From: Nonlabens xiamenensis
Lineage (GTDB): Bacteria; Bacteroidota; Bacteroidia; Flavobacteriales; Flavobacteriaceae
Reading direction: 5' to 3'
Length of the DNA: 64,000 bases
Assembly: GCF_003865345.1 (NCBI RefSeq)
Contig: NZ_RMVE01000002.1
Location: 707,328-771,327 of the forward strand
Made by a program: the position numbers and the translations under genes. The notes under the pieces are model-generated. The model ran no database searches. It worked only from the letters and a program-made list of their open reading frames with translations, and had not been told where the DNA came from. Positions 19,553-27,772 of the stretch are shown here, piece by piece; within the stretch, counting starts at the first letter, position 1, and the number at the start of each line of letters is the position of its first letter.

Positions 19553-19894
19553 CTATTGTTTTTTAAGCTCCAGTTTTTCAGCAAAATAATCGCAAAAATC
19601 CATCATGGTATCCCTCATTTTAGTATCATTGGTAGCCCTGTGATAAGTATCGGCCATGGAAACCAGGGTTTGGTGAAAAAACACTCTCATCTCATCCACA
19701 GGCATGTCCTTTGTCCACAAATCTATTCTAAAGGATTCCTTGTCTACCGCATCCCACATGGAAACCATCATAGCTTTGGCATCAGCTGCATCAACTCCGC
19801 CATCAGGTGCACTCCATCTGATTTTCTCAGGCACTCGATTTTCATCCAGTTCGATTCCAATTTTGATTGTTGATCTATGATTTTTATCAGACAT
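19553..19894 (-). CDS. gldC: Gliding motility protein GldC
   Basis: A 113-residue cytoplasmic protein of the GldC family, beginning MSDKNHRSTIKIGIELDEN and containing IRWSAPDGG and the C-terminal MMDFCDYFAEKLELKK. In Flavobacterium johnsoniae GldC increases the efficiency of gliding but is not fully required. Its start codon overlaps the gldB stop by one base (TAATG). The gldB-gldC pair next to nadE is the standard flavobacterial arrangement. Confidence 0.93.
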   Translation of the reverse strand: MSDKNHRSTIKIGIELDENRVPEKIRWSAPDGGVDAADAKAMMVSMWDAVDKESFRIDLWTKDMPVDEMRVFFHQTLVSMADTYHRATNDTKMRDTMMDFCDYFAEKLELKKQ

Positions 19895-20871
19895 TACTGT
19901 AGCGGTTTATATTTTGATTTATTGAAAAGACTTTCAGCATCGAGACTAATCATGGTTTCAAGATCCACAGGATTGTTTTGCATAAAAGATTCCACAATCC
20001 GATACCCCATGTATCTACCTACTCCGCCGGGTGTTTGTTGATCTATCTCCAGATAGAATTTGGAAAAAGGAGCCGGCGCAATGAACCTGGGAATCAATCT
20101 TGAGTCCGTGTCATAGAGCATTTCTTTATCGATAAAATAGCGCCACATCTGCGACTCGTTTTCAACAGTGTAGTCAAATTTTGCTGGAGGGTAATCAAAA
20201 ATATGATATCCAGCAGCCTCAGGAACAAACAGCGATTGTAGGTAATGAATTTTCCCAAAATAAACCATACTTCCCAAGAAGGTTCTATCCATTGTGGGTG
20301 GCACAAACAACCTAGCGTACTCCATAGCGACGTCTGCCGGCAATTGCTCCCGATTGAGCTGATTGCGCTGGTAATTACTGATTCCCTGATAGAGTTCGTG
20401 ATCTTTCCCCAGATATGTATCGATAGAAATAATGAGTTGATCCTTTGTAGGTATAATTTGCTGTCGATAATTCACTTCCGAAATCACGGTATAAATATCA
20501 GTGGACTGAAAATCAGGAAAGTAATATTTGACATGCTTCATTACATCCTCGACTTCGCTCTCGATCGCAGTGTAATCAAATTCAGCGTTCTGAACGGCAG
20601 CCTCCAGAATGTTCTGAATCGAATCTTTTCCAGTCATCTTTGCCATCCAAACACTATCTGGCACCCTGGTAGATATGAATACTGGATAATCCTTTTTGAG
20701 CTGTTCCAAATCTTCGACTTCTGCTTCTGCAAAAATTTTATGAAATGGAATTAATTCTACATCTACTGGAATGGCAGCTATCTCTGCCTCCACAGAATTG
20801 GAAGGTTGACAGGAAAGGATCGCTTTCGCGAAAGCGATACACACCAACAACCTGATCAACTTATCTTTCAT
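19894..20871 (-). CDS. gldB: Gliding motility lipoprotein GldB
   Basis: A 325-residue lipoprotein of the GldB family, required for gliding in Flavobacterium johnsoniae. A lipoprotein signal peptide ends at the lipobox ILSC with Cys at residue 21. Characteristic stretches include PFHKIF, SIDTYLGKDHELYQGI, PADVAMEYARLFVPP and the C-terminal PGGVGRYMGYRIV. Oddly, an exact iterated palindrome lies within the signal peptide and encodes its AFAKA residues 13-17, putting a lysine just before the lipobox. It forms an operon with gldC. Confidence 0.94.
   Translation of the reverse strand: MKDKLIRLLVCIAFAKAILSCQPSNSVEAEIAAIPVDVELIPFHKIFAEAEVEDLEQLKKDYPVFISTRVPDSVWMAKMTGKDSIQNILEAAVQNAEFDYTAIESEVEDVMKHVKYYFPDFQSTDIYTVISEVNYRQQIIPTKDQLIISIDTYLGKDHELYQGISNYQRNQLNREQLPADVAMEYARLFVPPTMDRTFLGSMVYFGKIHYLQSLFVPEAAGYHIFDYPPAKFDYTVENESQMWRYFIDKEMLYDTDSRLIPRFIAPAPFSKFYLEIDQQTPGGVGRYMGYRIVESFMQNNPVDLETMISLDAESLFNKSKYKPLQ
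20821..20836. repeat. Iterated palindrome CGCTTTCGCGAAAGCG, copy 5
   Basis: Exact copy, perfect over 20 bp (20819-20838, flanks AT/AT). Read as A-F-A-K-A inside the GldB lipoprotein signal peptide. Confidence 0.95.
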
Positions 20872-20912
20872 ACGTCTATAACTCGGCTATTCTTTTATTA
20901 TTTTTAGGACTG

Positions 20913-20920
20913 CAAAAATA
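20913..20920 (-). promoter_or_regulatory. -7 promoter box of gldB
   Basis: Minus strand TATTTTTG fits TAnnTTTG, about 42 bp before the gldB ATG, in the 54-bp gap shared with the divergent nadE gene. Confidence 0.45.
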
Positions 20921-20925
20921 CAATT

Positions 20926-21714
20926 ATGAAAGTAGAAAAAGTGACCAACCATATTGTTAATTGGCTAAAGGAATACGCAGAAGGTGCCAAGGTAGACGGT
21001 TTTGTGGTGGGTGTAAGCGGCGGTATTGATAGCGCTGTTACATCAACATTATGCGCTATGACTGGATTAAAAACACTTTGTGTGGAAATGCCCATTCACC
21101 AACATGCCGACCATGTCAGCCGAGCCCAGGAGCATATTATCCAATTGGGTAAGCGTTTTGGCAATGTACAGGCAGTGCACAGCGATTTGACTCCCGTGTT
21201 TGATACCTTCGTCAGGCAAATGCCCAATATTACTACCGATCCACAAGTGGAACTGACACTGGGAAACACCAGAGCCAGACTGCGGATGACCACGCTGTAC
21301 TATCATGCAGGTGTCAACGGTTTATTAGTGGCAGGCACTGGAAATAAAGTTGAGGATTTTGGCGTAGGATTTTACACCAAATACGGAGATGGAGGCGTTG
21401 ACTTAAGCCCAATAGCCGACTTGATGAAAAGCGAGGTCTATGCGGTCGGTCAACACGTGGAAGTGCCTGAAAGTATCATGCAAGCAGCACCCAGTGATGG
21501 ACTTTACGGAGCTGAACGTACAGATGAAGACCAAATCGGAGCCAGTTATGACGAACTTGAATGGGCCATGTCACAAAATGATCTTGGAAAAAGCGCAGAT
21601 GACTTTTCAGGGAGGGAAAAAGAGGTCTATAAAATTTTTAAGTCCTTCAACAACAGGAATCAACATAAAATGAACCCCATTCCCGTGTGCGAAATTCCTT
21701 CAGATTTACGCTAA
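20926..21714 (+). CDS. nadE: NAD(+) synthase, ammonia-dependent type
   Basis: A 262-residue ATP pyrophosphatase that amidates nicotinic acid adenine dinucleotide to NAD. The P-loop VVGVSGGIDSAVTSTL is at residues ~27-42. GNTARARLRMTTLYYHA and LLVAGTGNKVEDFGVGFYTKYGDGG are characteristic synthase motifs. There is no N-terminal glutaminase domain, so ammonia is expected to be the nitrogen donor. It is divergent from gldB with overlapping promoter regions. Confidence 0.94.
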   Translation: MKVEKVTNHIVNWLKEYAEGAKVDGFVVGVSGGIDSAVTSTLCAMTGLKTLCVEMPIHQHADHVSRAQEHIIQLGKRFGNVQAVHSDLTPVFDTFVRQMPNITTDPQVELTLGNTRARLRMTTLYYHAGVNGLLVAGTGNKVEDFGVGFYTKYGDGGVDLSPIADLMKSEVYAVGQHVEVPESIMQAAPSDGLYGAERTDEDQIGASYDELEWAMSQNDLGKSADDFSGREKEVYKIFKSFNNRNQHKMNPIPVCEIPSDLR

Positions 21715-21762
21715 AATTTTAGGATAACTTTCTGAAATGTAAGGTAATACGTACGTATTTAA

Positions 21763-21794
21763 TTGTAGGAACAATTTCTTACAGTTTATATTTG
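21763..21794 (+). promoter_or_regulatory. Promoter of the LuxR-type regulator
   Basis: TTG at 21763-21765 and TATATTTG at 21787-21794 with 21 bp between, the best match in the window to the Bacteroidota TTG / TAnnTTTG promoter. The ATG follows 17 bp later. Confidence 0.6.
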
Positions 21795-21811
21795 CTGTAA
21801 AGCCTGATCAT

Positions 21812-22435
21812 ATGGACATTTTATTGGCAGATCACCATCCTGTTTTCCGACGTGGCCTTAAATGTATGATGAAGGACAACCAAGCCTTTGAGTTCAAAGG
21901 CAAGGTGGAAGATGGAAAAGATCTGATTTCTGGAATCGCTAAATATCAACCAGATGTCTTGGTTTTGGAGGTAGATTTACCCAATTCTGATGGCGTTGGA
22001 TCCCTGCGTAGAATACGACAGGAATTCCCAGACCTCAAAGTTTTGGTGGTAAGCTGTCATCCTGAAGAAATCTATGCCGTTAGTTCGGTTAAAGCTGGTG
22101 CCAACGGATATATCGCCAAAACACGAACCATCAAAGAAGTTAAAAAAGCCTTGCTAAAAGTTAGCGAGGGCGGTACATTCCTATCTGAAAACATCAAAGA
22201 CCAGATGAATGACAATCAGTCTGGGAATATTCTCAAATTTAAAAAATTGTCTACCCGAGAGATCGAAGTACTCAACCTACTCTCCAGAGGAAAAAGAAAT
22301 AAGGAGATTGCCCAGCAGTTATCTATCAATGAAAAGACGGTGAGCACTTACAAAACAAGGCTCCTCAAGAAATTGAATGTCGATAATATCGCCGATTTGA
22401 TTCACCAGTCCAGACTGTTGCAACTTTCTTCCTAA
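21812..22435 (+). CDS. NarL/FixJ-type response regulator with atypical receiver
   Basis: A 207-residue regulator: receiver domain (1-~120), linker, LuxR-type HTH (from ~145, LSTREIEVLNLLSRG ... NEIAQQL-like KNKEIAQQLSINEKTVSTYKTRL). The receiver is unusual. The phosphoacceptor position is Glu53 (VLVLEVDLPNSDG) instead of Asp, and the acidic pair reads Asp7-His8 rather than two acidic residues. Ser81 and Lys103 of the switch are kept. Glu at this site often mimics phosphorylation, so the protein may be constitutively active; that is inference. There is no histidine kinase gene adjacent. It ends exactly where the convergent dnaG ends (22435/22436). Confidence 0.9.
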   Translation: MDILLADHHPVFRRGLKCMMKDNQAFEFKGKVEDGKDLISGIAKYQPDVLVLEVDLPNSDGVGSLRRIRQEFPDLKVLVVSCHPEEIYAVSSVKAGANGYIAKTRTIKEVKKALLKVSEGGTFLSENIKDQMNDNQSGNILKFKKLSTREIEVLNLLSRGKRNKEIAQQLSINEKTVSTYKTRLLKKLNVDNIADLIHQSRLLQLSS

Positions 22436-24451
22436 TTACCTGAACCGGTTCCAACCTTCGGATGGAATGACTGTCCTGTTTTTCTTGTCAATACGCTTCC
22501 GCAAGTTGTTGTAGTCCACTATTTGCCGCAGCGCTTCATTATTGTCAATATGCGGAGGGTTCTTCTCAATAATTCTGTTGAGGTTGTTGACCAAATCATA
22601 AATCCATAGCTGACGCAAGTGCAGTAAAACCTGAGTGACATACTCTGATACGGTCTGATCCTTCTTTTTGGGATAGATTTTATTGCGTTCCCAATCATGT
22701 AGATCATATTGCTCATCGGCCATGGTGATATCAGCTATCAAATGAGCATAATCACCCTCAAAGGCTGAAAGAATCAGTTGGGTATCAATCTTTTGTTCCA
22801 ACAATAACACATCAATAATCTTGACGTATAAGGCCTTGAATTCTTGATTAGCAAACTGGATTTCATCAGCTTGAAGGTCCATATAGATTTTTTCATAGAC
22901 CCTGTGCTCCTCTCTAACCTTTACGTACTCCAGTTCACCACCATCAGCAGAATCCTGCAGGTGTTCTTCTTCAAAGTATTCGTCCTTGCTTCCGTAAAGC
23001 AGTAGAATGGCAATGATCGTTTTTTCCAGCACTGATCGCCGATCTACCTTTTGCTGTGGCGCAGTATCCTCAACCTTGGTGAGACTTTCCTGTACTTGTT
23101 CGCGTCGTTGTTTTTTTCGAATCTCTGAGATCTCTGCATTGCGAATCTGTGCCAAGGTAGAAAAAAGAACATCTTCTCCTATATCTAAAATAGCAGCACT
23201 TTCTCGTACATAAATCTCTCTGGAAATATCATCGGGAATTTTGGCGATACTATTGACAATATCCCTGATCATTCCAGATTTCTTGATCGGATCACCAGCG
23301 GCCTCTTCTTTAAGCAAATTGGACTTGAAACGTATAAAATCCGTCGCATTGTTATGAAGAAACTCTTTGATCTCTGACTCCGTGTGTGATTTGGCATAAG
23401 AATCTGGATCCTCTCCATCTGGAAAAGTACAAACCCTTACGTTCATACCTGCTTCAAGAATCAAATCTGTACCACGTATGGCTGCTCGCATACCTGCGGC
23501 ATCTCCATCATAAAGTACCGTGATATTTTTAGTCAATCGCTGGATCAATCTAATTTGCTGCTGGGTAAGTGCTGTACCCGAACTGGAAACTACATTTTTT
23601 ATTCCGGCTTGATGAAGTTGGATGACATCAGTATAACCTTCTACTAAATAACATAAATCTTCTTTGGCAATCGCCTGCTTGGCCTCGTAGATACCATAAA
23701 GCACCTTTGATTTGTCGTAAATGTCGCTTTGGGGCGAATTCAGGTATTTGGCTGCTTTTTTTTCATTGTTCAGGATACGTCCACCAAAACCCAATACTCT
23801 TCCCGAGAGACTACGTATGGGGAACATAACTCTGCCCCTGAACCGGTCAAATTTACGTTGTGCTTCATCACCACCAGGATTTTCTTTTACTATAGTGAGC
23901 CCTGTACGCTCTAGAAATTCGAGCTGATACCCCGCCTGTAGTGCTGTATCTGTAAAAGCGCTCCACTGATCCGGATGATAGCCCAGTTGAAAGTGCTCAA
24001 TGGTTTCATCAGTAAATCCTCTTTCTTTATAATAGCTGTAGCCTATAGCGCGACCTTCTTCTGTCTTTAATTGTGTTTGAAACCAATCCGCGGCAAATTT
24101 GCTGACCAGAAACATGGATTCCTTTTCGTCCTGTGCCTGCTTCTGTTCATCAGTTTGCTCAGTTTCTTCTACCTCAATATTATATTTTTTGGCCAACCAT
24201 TTGATGGCCTCCGGAAAACTGAAATGCTCGTGCTCCATAATAAAGGTCACCGCATTACCACCTTTACCCGAGCTGAAGTCTTTCCAGATTTGTTTTACCG
24301 GACTGACCATAAAACTAGGGGTACGTTCATCAGTAAAAGGACTGAGTCCCTTGTAATTGGACCCTGATTTCTTTAATTGCACAAAATCACCGATCACCTC
24401 CTCAACTCGGGCAGCATCAAATACGGCATCAACAGTAGTGCGTGAAATCAT
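22436..24451 (-). CDS. dnaG: DNA primase DnaG lacking the canonical zinc ligands
   Basis: A 671-residue replication primase making RNA primers. The N-terminal domain has the CHC2 fold sequence (YKGLSPFTDERTPSFMVSP ... DFSSGKGGNAVTF), but the four zinc ligands are replaced: Ser37, Thr40, Asp58 and Ser61. The Toprim domain is intact, with LVEGYTDVIQLHQAG (metal-binding Glu) and VLYDGDAAG. The C-terminal ~220 residues form the helicase-binding region, which is divergent. The start ATG at 24451 is the only one before the N-terminal domain. The zinc loss is probably a lineage trait rather than a defect, because the rest of the protein is well conserved. Confidence 0.95.
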   Translation of the reverse strand: MISRTTVDAVFDAARVEEVIGDFVQLKKSGSNYKGLSPFTDERTPSFMVSPVKQIWKDFSSGKGGNAVTFIMEHEHFSFPEAIKWLAKKYNIEVEETEQTDEQKQAQDEKESMFLVSKFAADWFQTQLKTEEGRAIGYSYYKERGFTDETIEHFQLGYHPDQWSAFTDTALQAGYQLEFLERTGLTIVKENPGGDEAQRKFDRFRGRVMFPIRSLSGRVLGFGGRILNNEKKAAKYLNSPQSDIYDKSKVLYGIYEAKQAIAKEDLCYLVEGYTDVIQLHQAGIKNVVSSSGTALTQQQIRLIQRLTKNITVLYDGDAAGMRAAIRGTDLILEAGMNVRVCTFPDGEDPDSYAKSHTESEIKEFLHNNATDFIRFKSNLLKEEAAGDPIKKSGMIRDIVNSIAKIPDDISREIYVRESAAILDIGEDVLFSTLAQIRNAEISEIRKKQRREQVQESLTKVEDTAPQQKVDRRSVLEKTIIAILLLYGSKDEYFEEEHLQDSADGGELEYVKVREEHRVYEKIYMDLQADEIQFANQEFKALYVKIIDVLLLEQKIDTQLILSAFEGDYAHLIADITMADEQYDLHDWERNKIYPKKKDQTVSEYVTQVLLHLRQLWIYDLVNNLNRIIEKNPPHIDNNEALRQIVDYNNLRKRIDKKNRTVIPSEGWNRFR

Positions 24452-24761
24452 GGACGGACAATAATTTTGACGGCTTCAAAAATAGCAAACTACCAGCGTC
24501 TTTCTGGTTTTCCTGCGTCAAGACTGCAAAATATAGTGATTATACCCATGCATAACCAGGCAAATTTCATTTCGCTACTGACCAGCTCTATTTTTAAAAA
24601 CAGAAGATATCAGTGCAGTGATTCCGCTTTCGCGAAAGCGGAAAACCCTGCCGGCCTCTATGAAAGTTAACTGCGTGGTACAATTATTTAAAAAACAGAA
24701 TGAACGGATCTTCCCTTGCTCATTCATCAAGTATCATCCCAATTGATGACCCTTCACTATG
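24452..24761. other. 310-bp gap with one iterated palindrome
   Basis: No gene is supported between dnaG and the first outer-membrane protein gene. It holds the only intergenic exact copy of the iterated palindrome and a weak inverted repeat TCATCAA/TTGATGA (24723-24748) without a T run. A short open frame (24467-24670) owes its apparent protein-like AFAKA to the repeat. Confidence 0.6.
24625..24640. repeat. Iterated palindrome CGCTTTCGCGAAAGCG, copy 6 (intergenic)
   Basis: Exact copy, perfect over 22 bp (24622-24643, TTC...GAA flanks), the longest in the window and the only intact one outside a gene. Confidence 0.95.
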
Positions 24762-25532
24762 CTACCTCAATCGAAAACCTATACTTACATACTTCTGTTC
24801 AAGTGGTGATCCATCAAGAATATTGTTCAGACCGTATTGAACAAAGAGTTGCACGTCATCATACCCTGCGTATGCGCTCAGTCCGTATGTAAAGTTATTG
24901 ACTTCAAAATCGTTGGTCAGGGTAGATGTTACATCCCGGCCTTCCCGATCAAATTTGATAACTTGGGAGCTGGTAGTTACATAGCCAAGGTAACCACCCA
25001 ATCCAACAACAAAGGCTTTATCCTGGTGATATCTTTTCAGGCCATCCTTATAAGTTTGGAGTTTGCGTGATCCAAATTCAATATATAGGGGTGCCACGAG
25101 GCTGGTTTGGACAAATTGGCTGCGATCTGTGTTAATTCCAATGGGTTCCAGATTCGTAATATTATTTTGGGTGAAATAGCCTTGATTGTCCTTGATATTT
25201 AATATGTGGGTGCTGAGACCCAGGCCATAGACAAATCTTACCTTATCATTTTCAGGCTGCAATCTCGTGTGAAATTCCAAAGCCACACCAAATATTCCTG
25301 ATCCAAAAAACTGATAGTCCTCACCTATCCCATTCCCATCCCCCAAGGCCTGTGTAAATCCAGCATCAACTGTTAATCTGGTACGGGTCCTGATCTTTTC
25401 CTTATCTCTTCTGGAAGGATCAAAAATATCAAGAAAATCATAAGGCGCAGTCTCTGGTTCCTCGGCAGTTTCTTCTTGCGAATAAGCAAGACCAACGGAA
25501 AATAGGAACAATAATAGTAAGTACTTTTTCAT
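24762..25532 (-). CDS. Outer-membrane beta-barrel protein
   Basis: A 256-residue exported protein with signal peptide (MKKYLLLLFLFSVGLAYSQ, cleavage after Ser/Gln ~18). After a short acidic segment it has alternating amphipathic strands rich in Gly/aromatic residues and a C-terminal YVSIGFRLR ending, consistent with a beta-barrel of the porin/OmpW-like size class. Its C-terminal half is clearly paralogous to the next gene upstream: GLSAYAGYDDVQLF...LNNILDGSP here versus GLDAYIGKGSTTLF...LNNVFQSGS. The function is unknown. It lies at the end of the sigma / anti-sigma / barrel gene group. Confidence 0.78.
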   Translation of the reverse strand: MKKYLLLLFLFSVGLAYSQEETAEEPETAPYDFLDIFDPSRRDKEKIRTRTRLTVDAGFTQALGDGNGIGEDYQFFGSGIFGVALEFHTRLQPENDKVRFVYGLGLSTHILNIKDNQGYFTQNNITNLEPIGINTDRSQFVQTSLVAPLYIEFGSRKLQTYKDGLKRYHQDKAFVVGLGGYLGYVTTSSQVIKFDREGRDVTSTLTNDFEVNNFTYGLSAYAGYDDVQLFVQYGLNNILDGSPLEQKYVSIGFRLR

Positions 25533-25595
25533 GGGTTTTTAGTTGAGGTTATTCATTAGTGAATTTAATGCATTACACTCGATTTTCCTGATATA

Positions 25596-25721
25596 AAGAG
25601 GCCGTCCAAAAAGAAACTTTAAAATGAACTTGTCGAAGTTTTAAATGATGAATTTTCAAATTGTCTTCTAAGAGCTTCAACTGACAGAATTAATGTTTAT
25701 GGACTTTTAGGAGAGCCTCTT
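25596..25721. mobile_element. Possible degraded MITE-like element
   Basis: A 126-bp stretch bounded by inverted ends AAGAGGC and GCCTCTT, with imperfect extension (GTCCAAAAAG against TGGACTTTT). It contains an internal hairpin AACTT-GTCG-AAGTT flanked by TTTAAAA/TTTTAAA. It has no coding potential. Ends of the style GAGGC-GTCC-AAAAAG recall small transposon relics in Bacteroidota, but no target duplication is visible and no second copy lies in the window. Confidence 0.35.
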
Positions 25722-25752
25722 CAGGCTAATCAAAAAATGTCTAGGAAGGAAA

Positions 25753-26853
25753 TTATTGGAACCGAATCCCAAAACTGACATACTGTGCATCCACAGATCC
25801 TGATTGAAAGACATTATTGAGATTCATACGACCGAACAGCGTTGTACTCCCTTTTCCGATATAGGCATCCAGTCCATACACCAAGACTTCGTTTTCAAAG
25901 GCGTCAACAATTGTGTTTTTTATTTCTCTTCCGTTTTCTTCGTACTTTAATTTCAGCCTGGAGCTCATGTTCACGCCAACAAATCCCCCGATTCCTGCTT
26001 TCCAATGATCGCCTTGTTGGTAACGCACCCTTCCGTCGTCGTACTCCTTTTTGTCCGTCCCACCGAATTCCAATTGTAAAGGAACAATCAGCTGATCTTG
26101 GCGAAATTTGGCCTTATCGACTGCAAAGCCAATGCTTGTGATTTGCGTATCATCAGTATTAGGAGAGAAGATGCGTCCACCATTGAGTTCTGCCCCATGT
26201 GATTGGTACATCAACCCGTAATTAAACCGCAATTTTTGATTGGTACTCAAAGCGGTTTGGTATTGGATTCCGAAGGATACATAATTGTTATTTCCATAGC
26301 TAAAATCATCAATCCCCAATTGGTCCCCATTCATAAAATTGTAGCCAAAACCTAGACTAAAGCCGGATGTAGTTTTTATTTCCTTCTGCAATTTTCGTTG
26401 ATTAGCCTCCAATTCAATATTAAATCCATTGCCCATAGTAACAGTAATGTTGCTGTTGCGCTCACCCTCTTTTTTTCTAATTTTGGTAAATTCAATCAGT
26501 CCGTCAATCATTTCGTTATGGGTTTGAATGCGCTGAGCGTACTCGGCAGCCAGTGCTTTTTTATCTGCATCAGCCATGGCTGCAGAATAATTGGCATCCT
26601 GTTTCAATCTTTCGTTGATCTTTACAATTTTTTCAGCCAAATCAGTGCGTTGATTAGATTCATATAAAGCCTTTTGGCGTTCCAGCGCCTCAATTTCCTT
26701 TATCACAGTTTGCTTCAACTTTTCTTTTTCTGCTACATCCAAGGAATCTTCCTTGTAGGTATAAGGTTTGTTCTCAGGATCTACCTGGGCGTGGAGGCCG
26801 AGACTTGAAAAGAAAGCCAATACAATGGCACTGCATAGTAGTATATTTTTCAT
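25753..26853 (-). CDS. Outer-membrane beta-barrel protein with N-terminal helical region
   Basis: A 366-residue exported protein. Signal peptide (MKNILLCSAIVLAFFSSLGLHAQ, ~23 residues), then a ~110-residue charged helical region with coiled-coil character (EKEKLKQTVIKEIEALERQ ... RQKALYESNQR), then a barrel-like domain ending QYVSFGIRFQ. The barrel is paralogous to the neighbouring 256-residue protein, which lacks the helical part. The periplasmic helical segment could contact peptidoglycan or a partner; this is inference. It is probably transcribed with the upstream ECF sigma / anti-sigma pair. Confidence 0.78.
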   Translation of the reverse strand: MKNILLCSAIVLAFFSSLGLHAQVDPENKPYTYKEDSLDVAEKEKLKQTVIKEIEALERQKALYESNQRTDLAEKIVKINERLKQDANYSAAMADADKKALAAEYAQRIQTHNEMIDGLIEFTKIRKKEGERNSNITVTMGNGFNIELEANQRKLQKEIKTTSGFSLGFGYNFMNGDQLGIDDFSYGNNNYVSFGIQYQTALSTNQKLRFNYGLMYQSHGAELNGGRIFSPNTDDTQITSIGFAVDKAKFRQDQLIVPLQLEFGGTDKKEYDDGRVRYQQGDHWKAGIGGFVGVNMSSRLKLKYEENGREIKNTIVDAFENEVLVYGLDAYIGKGSTTLFGRMNLNNVFQSGSVDAQYVSFGIRFQ

Positions 26854-26929
26854 AGGTATTTATTTTAAGATATAGTGATGGCCGTCCGTCCTTCAAACAG
26901 CTTCTTTAATTCAGGTTTATAATGTTGGA

Positions 26930-27772
26930 TTATTCTTTTTTACCAATCAGGGCGTAGGCTTCGGCCTTGAGCCTACCCAACCCATCAAAAATGGCGTTAT
27001 TGACCTTGTTGCGTTGTTCAGCCTCTATGTCCCATTCGGTTTCCCTCAAAAGCTGATCGGGACTAATGCTGCTCGCGGTAGCGGCCTCGTCCTTGTACTG
27101 ACCAAAGGCTTGTTGCAACAGTCGATCAGCTTCCTGCTCTGCGGTTAGCAGAGCTGCAGCTTCAATGGCCGAATTCTTGGCAATCATCTCACGATCCCGC
27201 TGTGCTTGTAAAAAATCAGCTTCCACTTGTTCAGGATTAAAGTTGGATTTGTTATCCTGACTGATAGGCGTATTAGAAATTTCATTAGTAGAGGCGATAG
27301 CACTCCCCAATGGCTTCTGTGGCACACCAGAATTGGTCGTCTTATTAACGAGACTTTTTTCAGCTGAAACATGAGATCCACGCCTATTGTTGGCTACAGA
27401 TTGTTGATATTGGCTTTCTTGGTCCACGTCCATTCCAGCCATCCCTTCCTGATCTTTTGATCCTACGGGTGCGGCTATGATTTTCTCCACCTTAAGTGGA
27501 TTCTGCTCTGAAGCGAGGCTGTCTTGCTCTTGGGTTTCTTCCGAGACCATCATTTCATCTGATGCCTGGGGGCCATTTATTTCTTGTTGAATAAAAGGAG
27601 TCAACAGCAGTGCTACCAAAAGCACTGCAGCGATACCAGACAACCAAAAAATCACAGGTTTGCTATGCGATTTTTCCTGCTCATCCAATCGATCGGCAAG
27701 TCGTTCCCAAGCCTGATCACTTGGCTTGATCTCGCGTTGATCAAAAGAATTTTTTATATTGTTAAGCTTCAT
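26930..27772 (-). CDS. Putative anti-sigma factor (membrane protein)
   Basis: A 280-residue protein with ~38 charged cytoplasmic residues (including WERLADRLDEQEK), one membrane helix (residues ~40-60) and a ~220-residue periplasmic low-complexity part rich in Gln, Glu, Ala and Ser. No enzyme motif is seen. Its start lies 11 bp inside the preceding ECF sigma gene, and this arrangement plus topology suggests it holds that sigma factor at the membrane. The short cytoplasmic part resembles N-terminal anti-sigma segments of Bacteroidota proteins annotated only as hypothetical. Confidence 0.65.
   Translation of the reverse strand: MKLNNIKNSFDQREIKPSDQAWERLADRLDEQEKSHSKPVIFWLSGIAAVLLVALLLTPFIQQEINGPQASDEMMVSEETQEQDSLASEQNPLKVEKIIAAPVGSKDQEGMAGMDVDQESQYQQSVANNRRGSHVSAEKSLVNKTTNSGVPQKPLGSAIASTNEISNTPISQDNKSNFNPEQVEADFLQAQRDREMIAKNSAIEAAALLTAEQEADRLLQQAFGQYKDEAATASSISPDQLLRETEWDIEAEQRNKVNNAIFDGLGRLKAEAYALIGKKE

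Noticed and set aside
24467..24670. 67-codon open frame in the dnaG-barrel protein gap
   Set aside because: Its only protein-like feature, AFAKA, comes from the iterated palindrome; no start context and no homology recalled.
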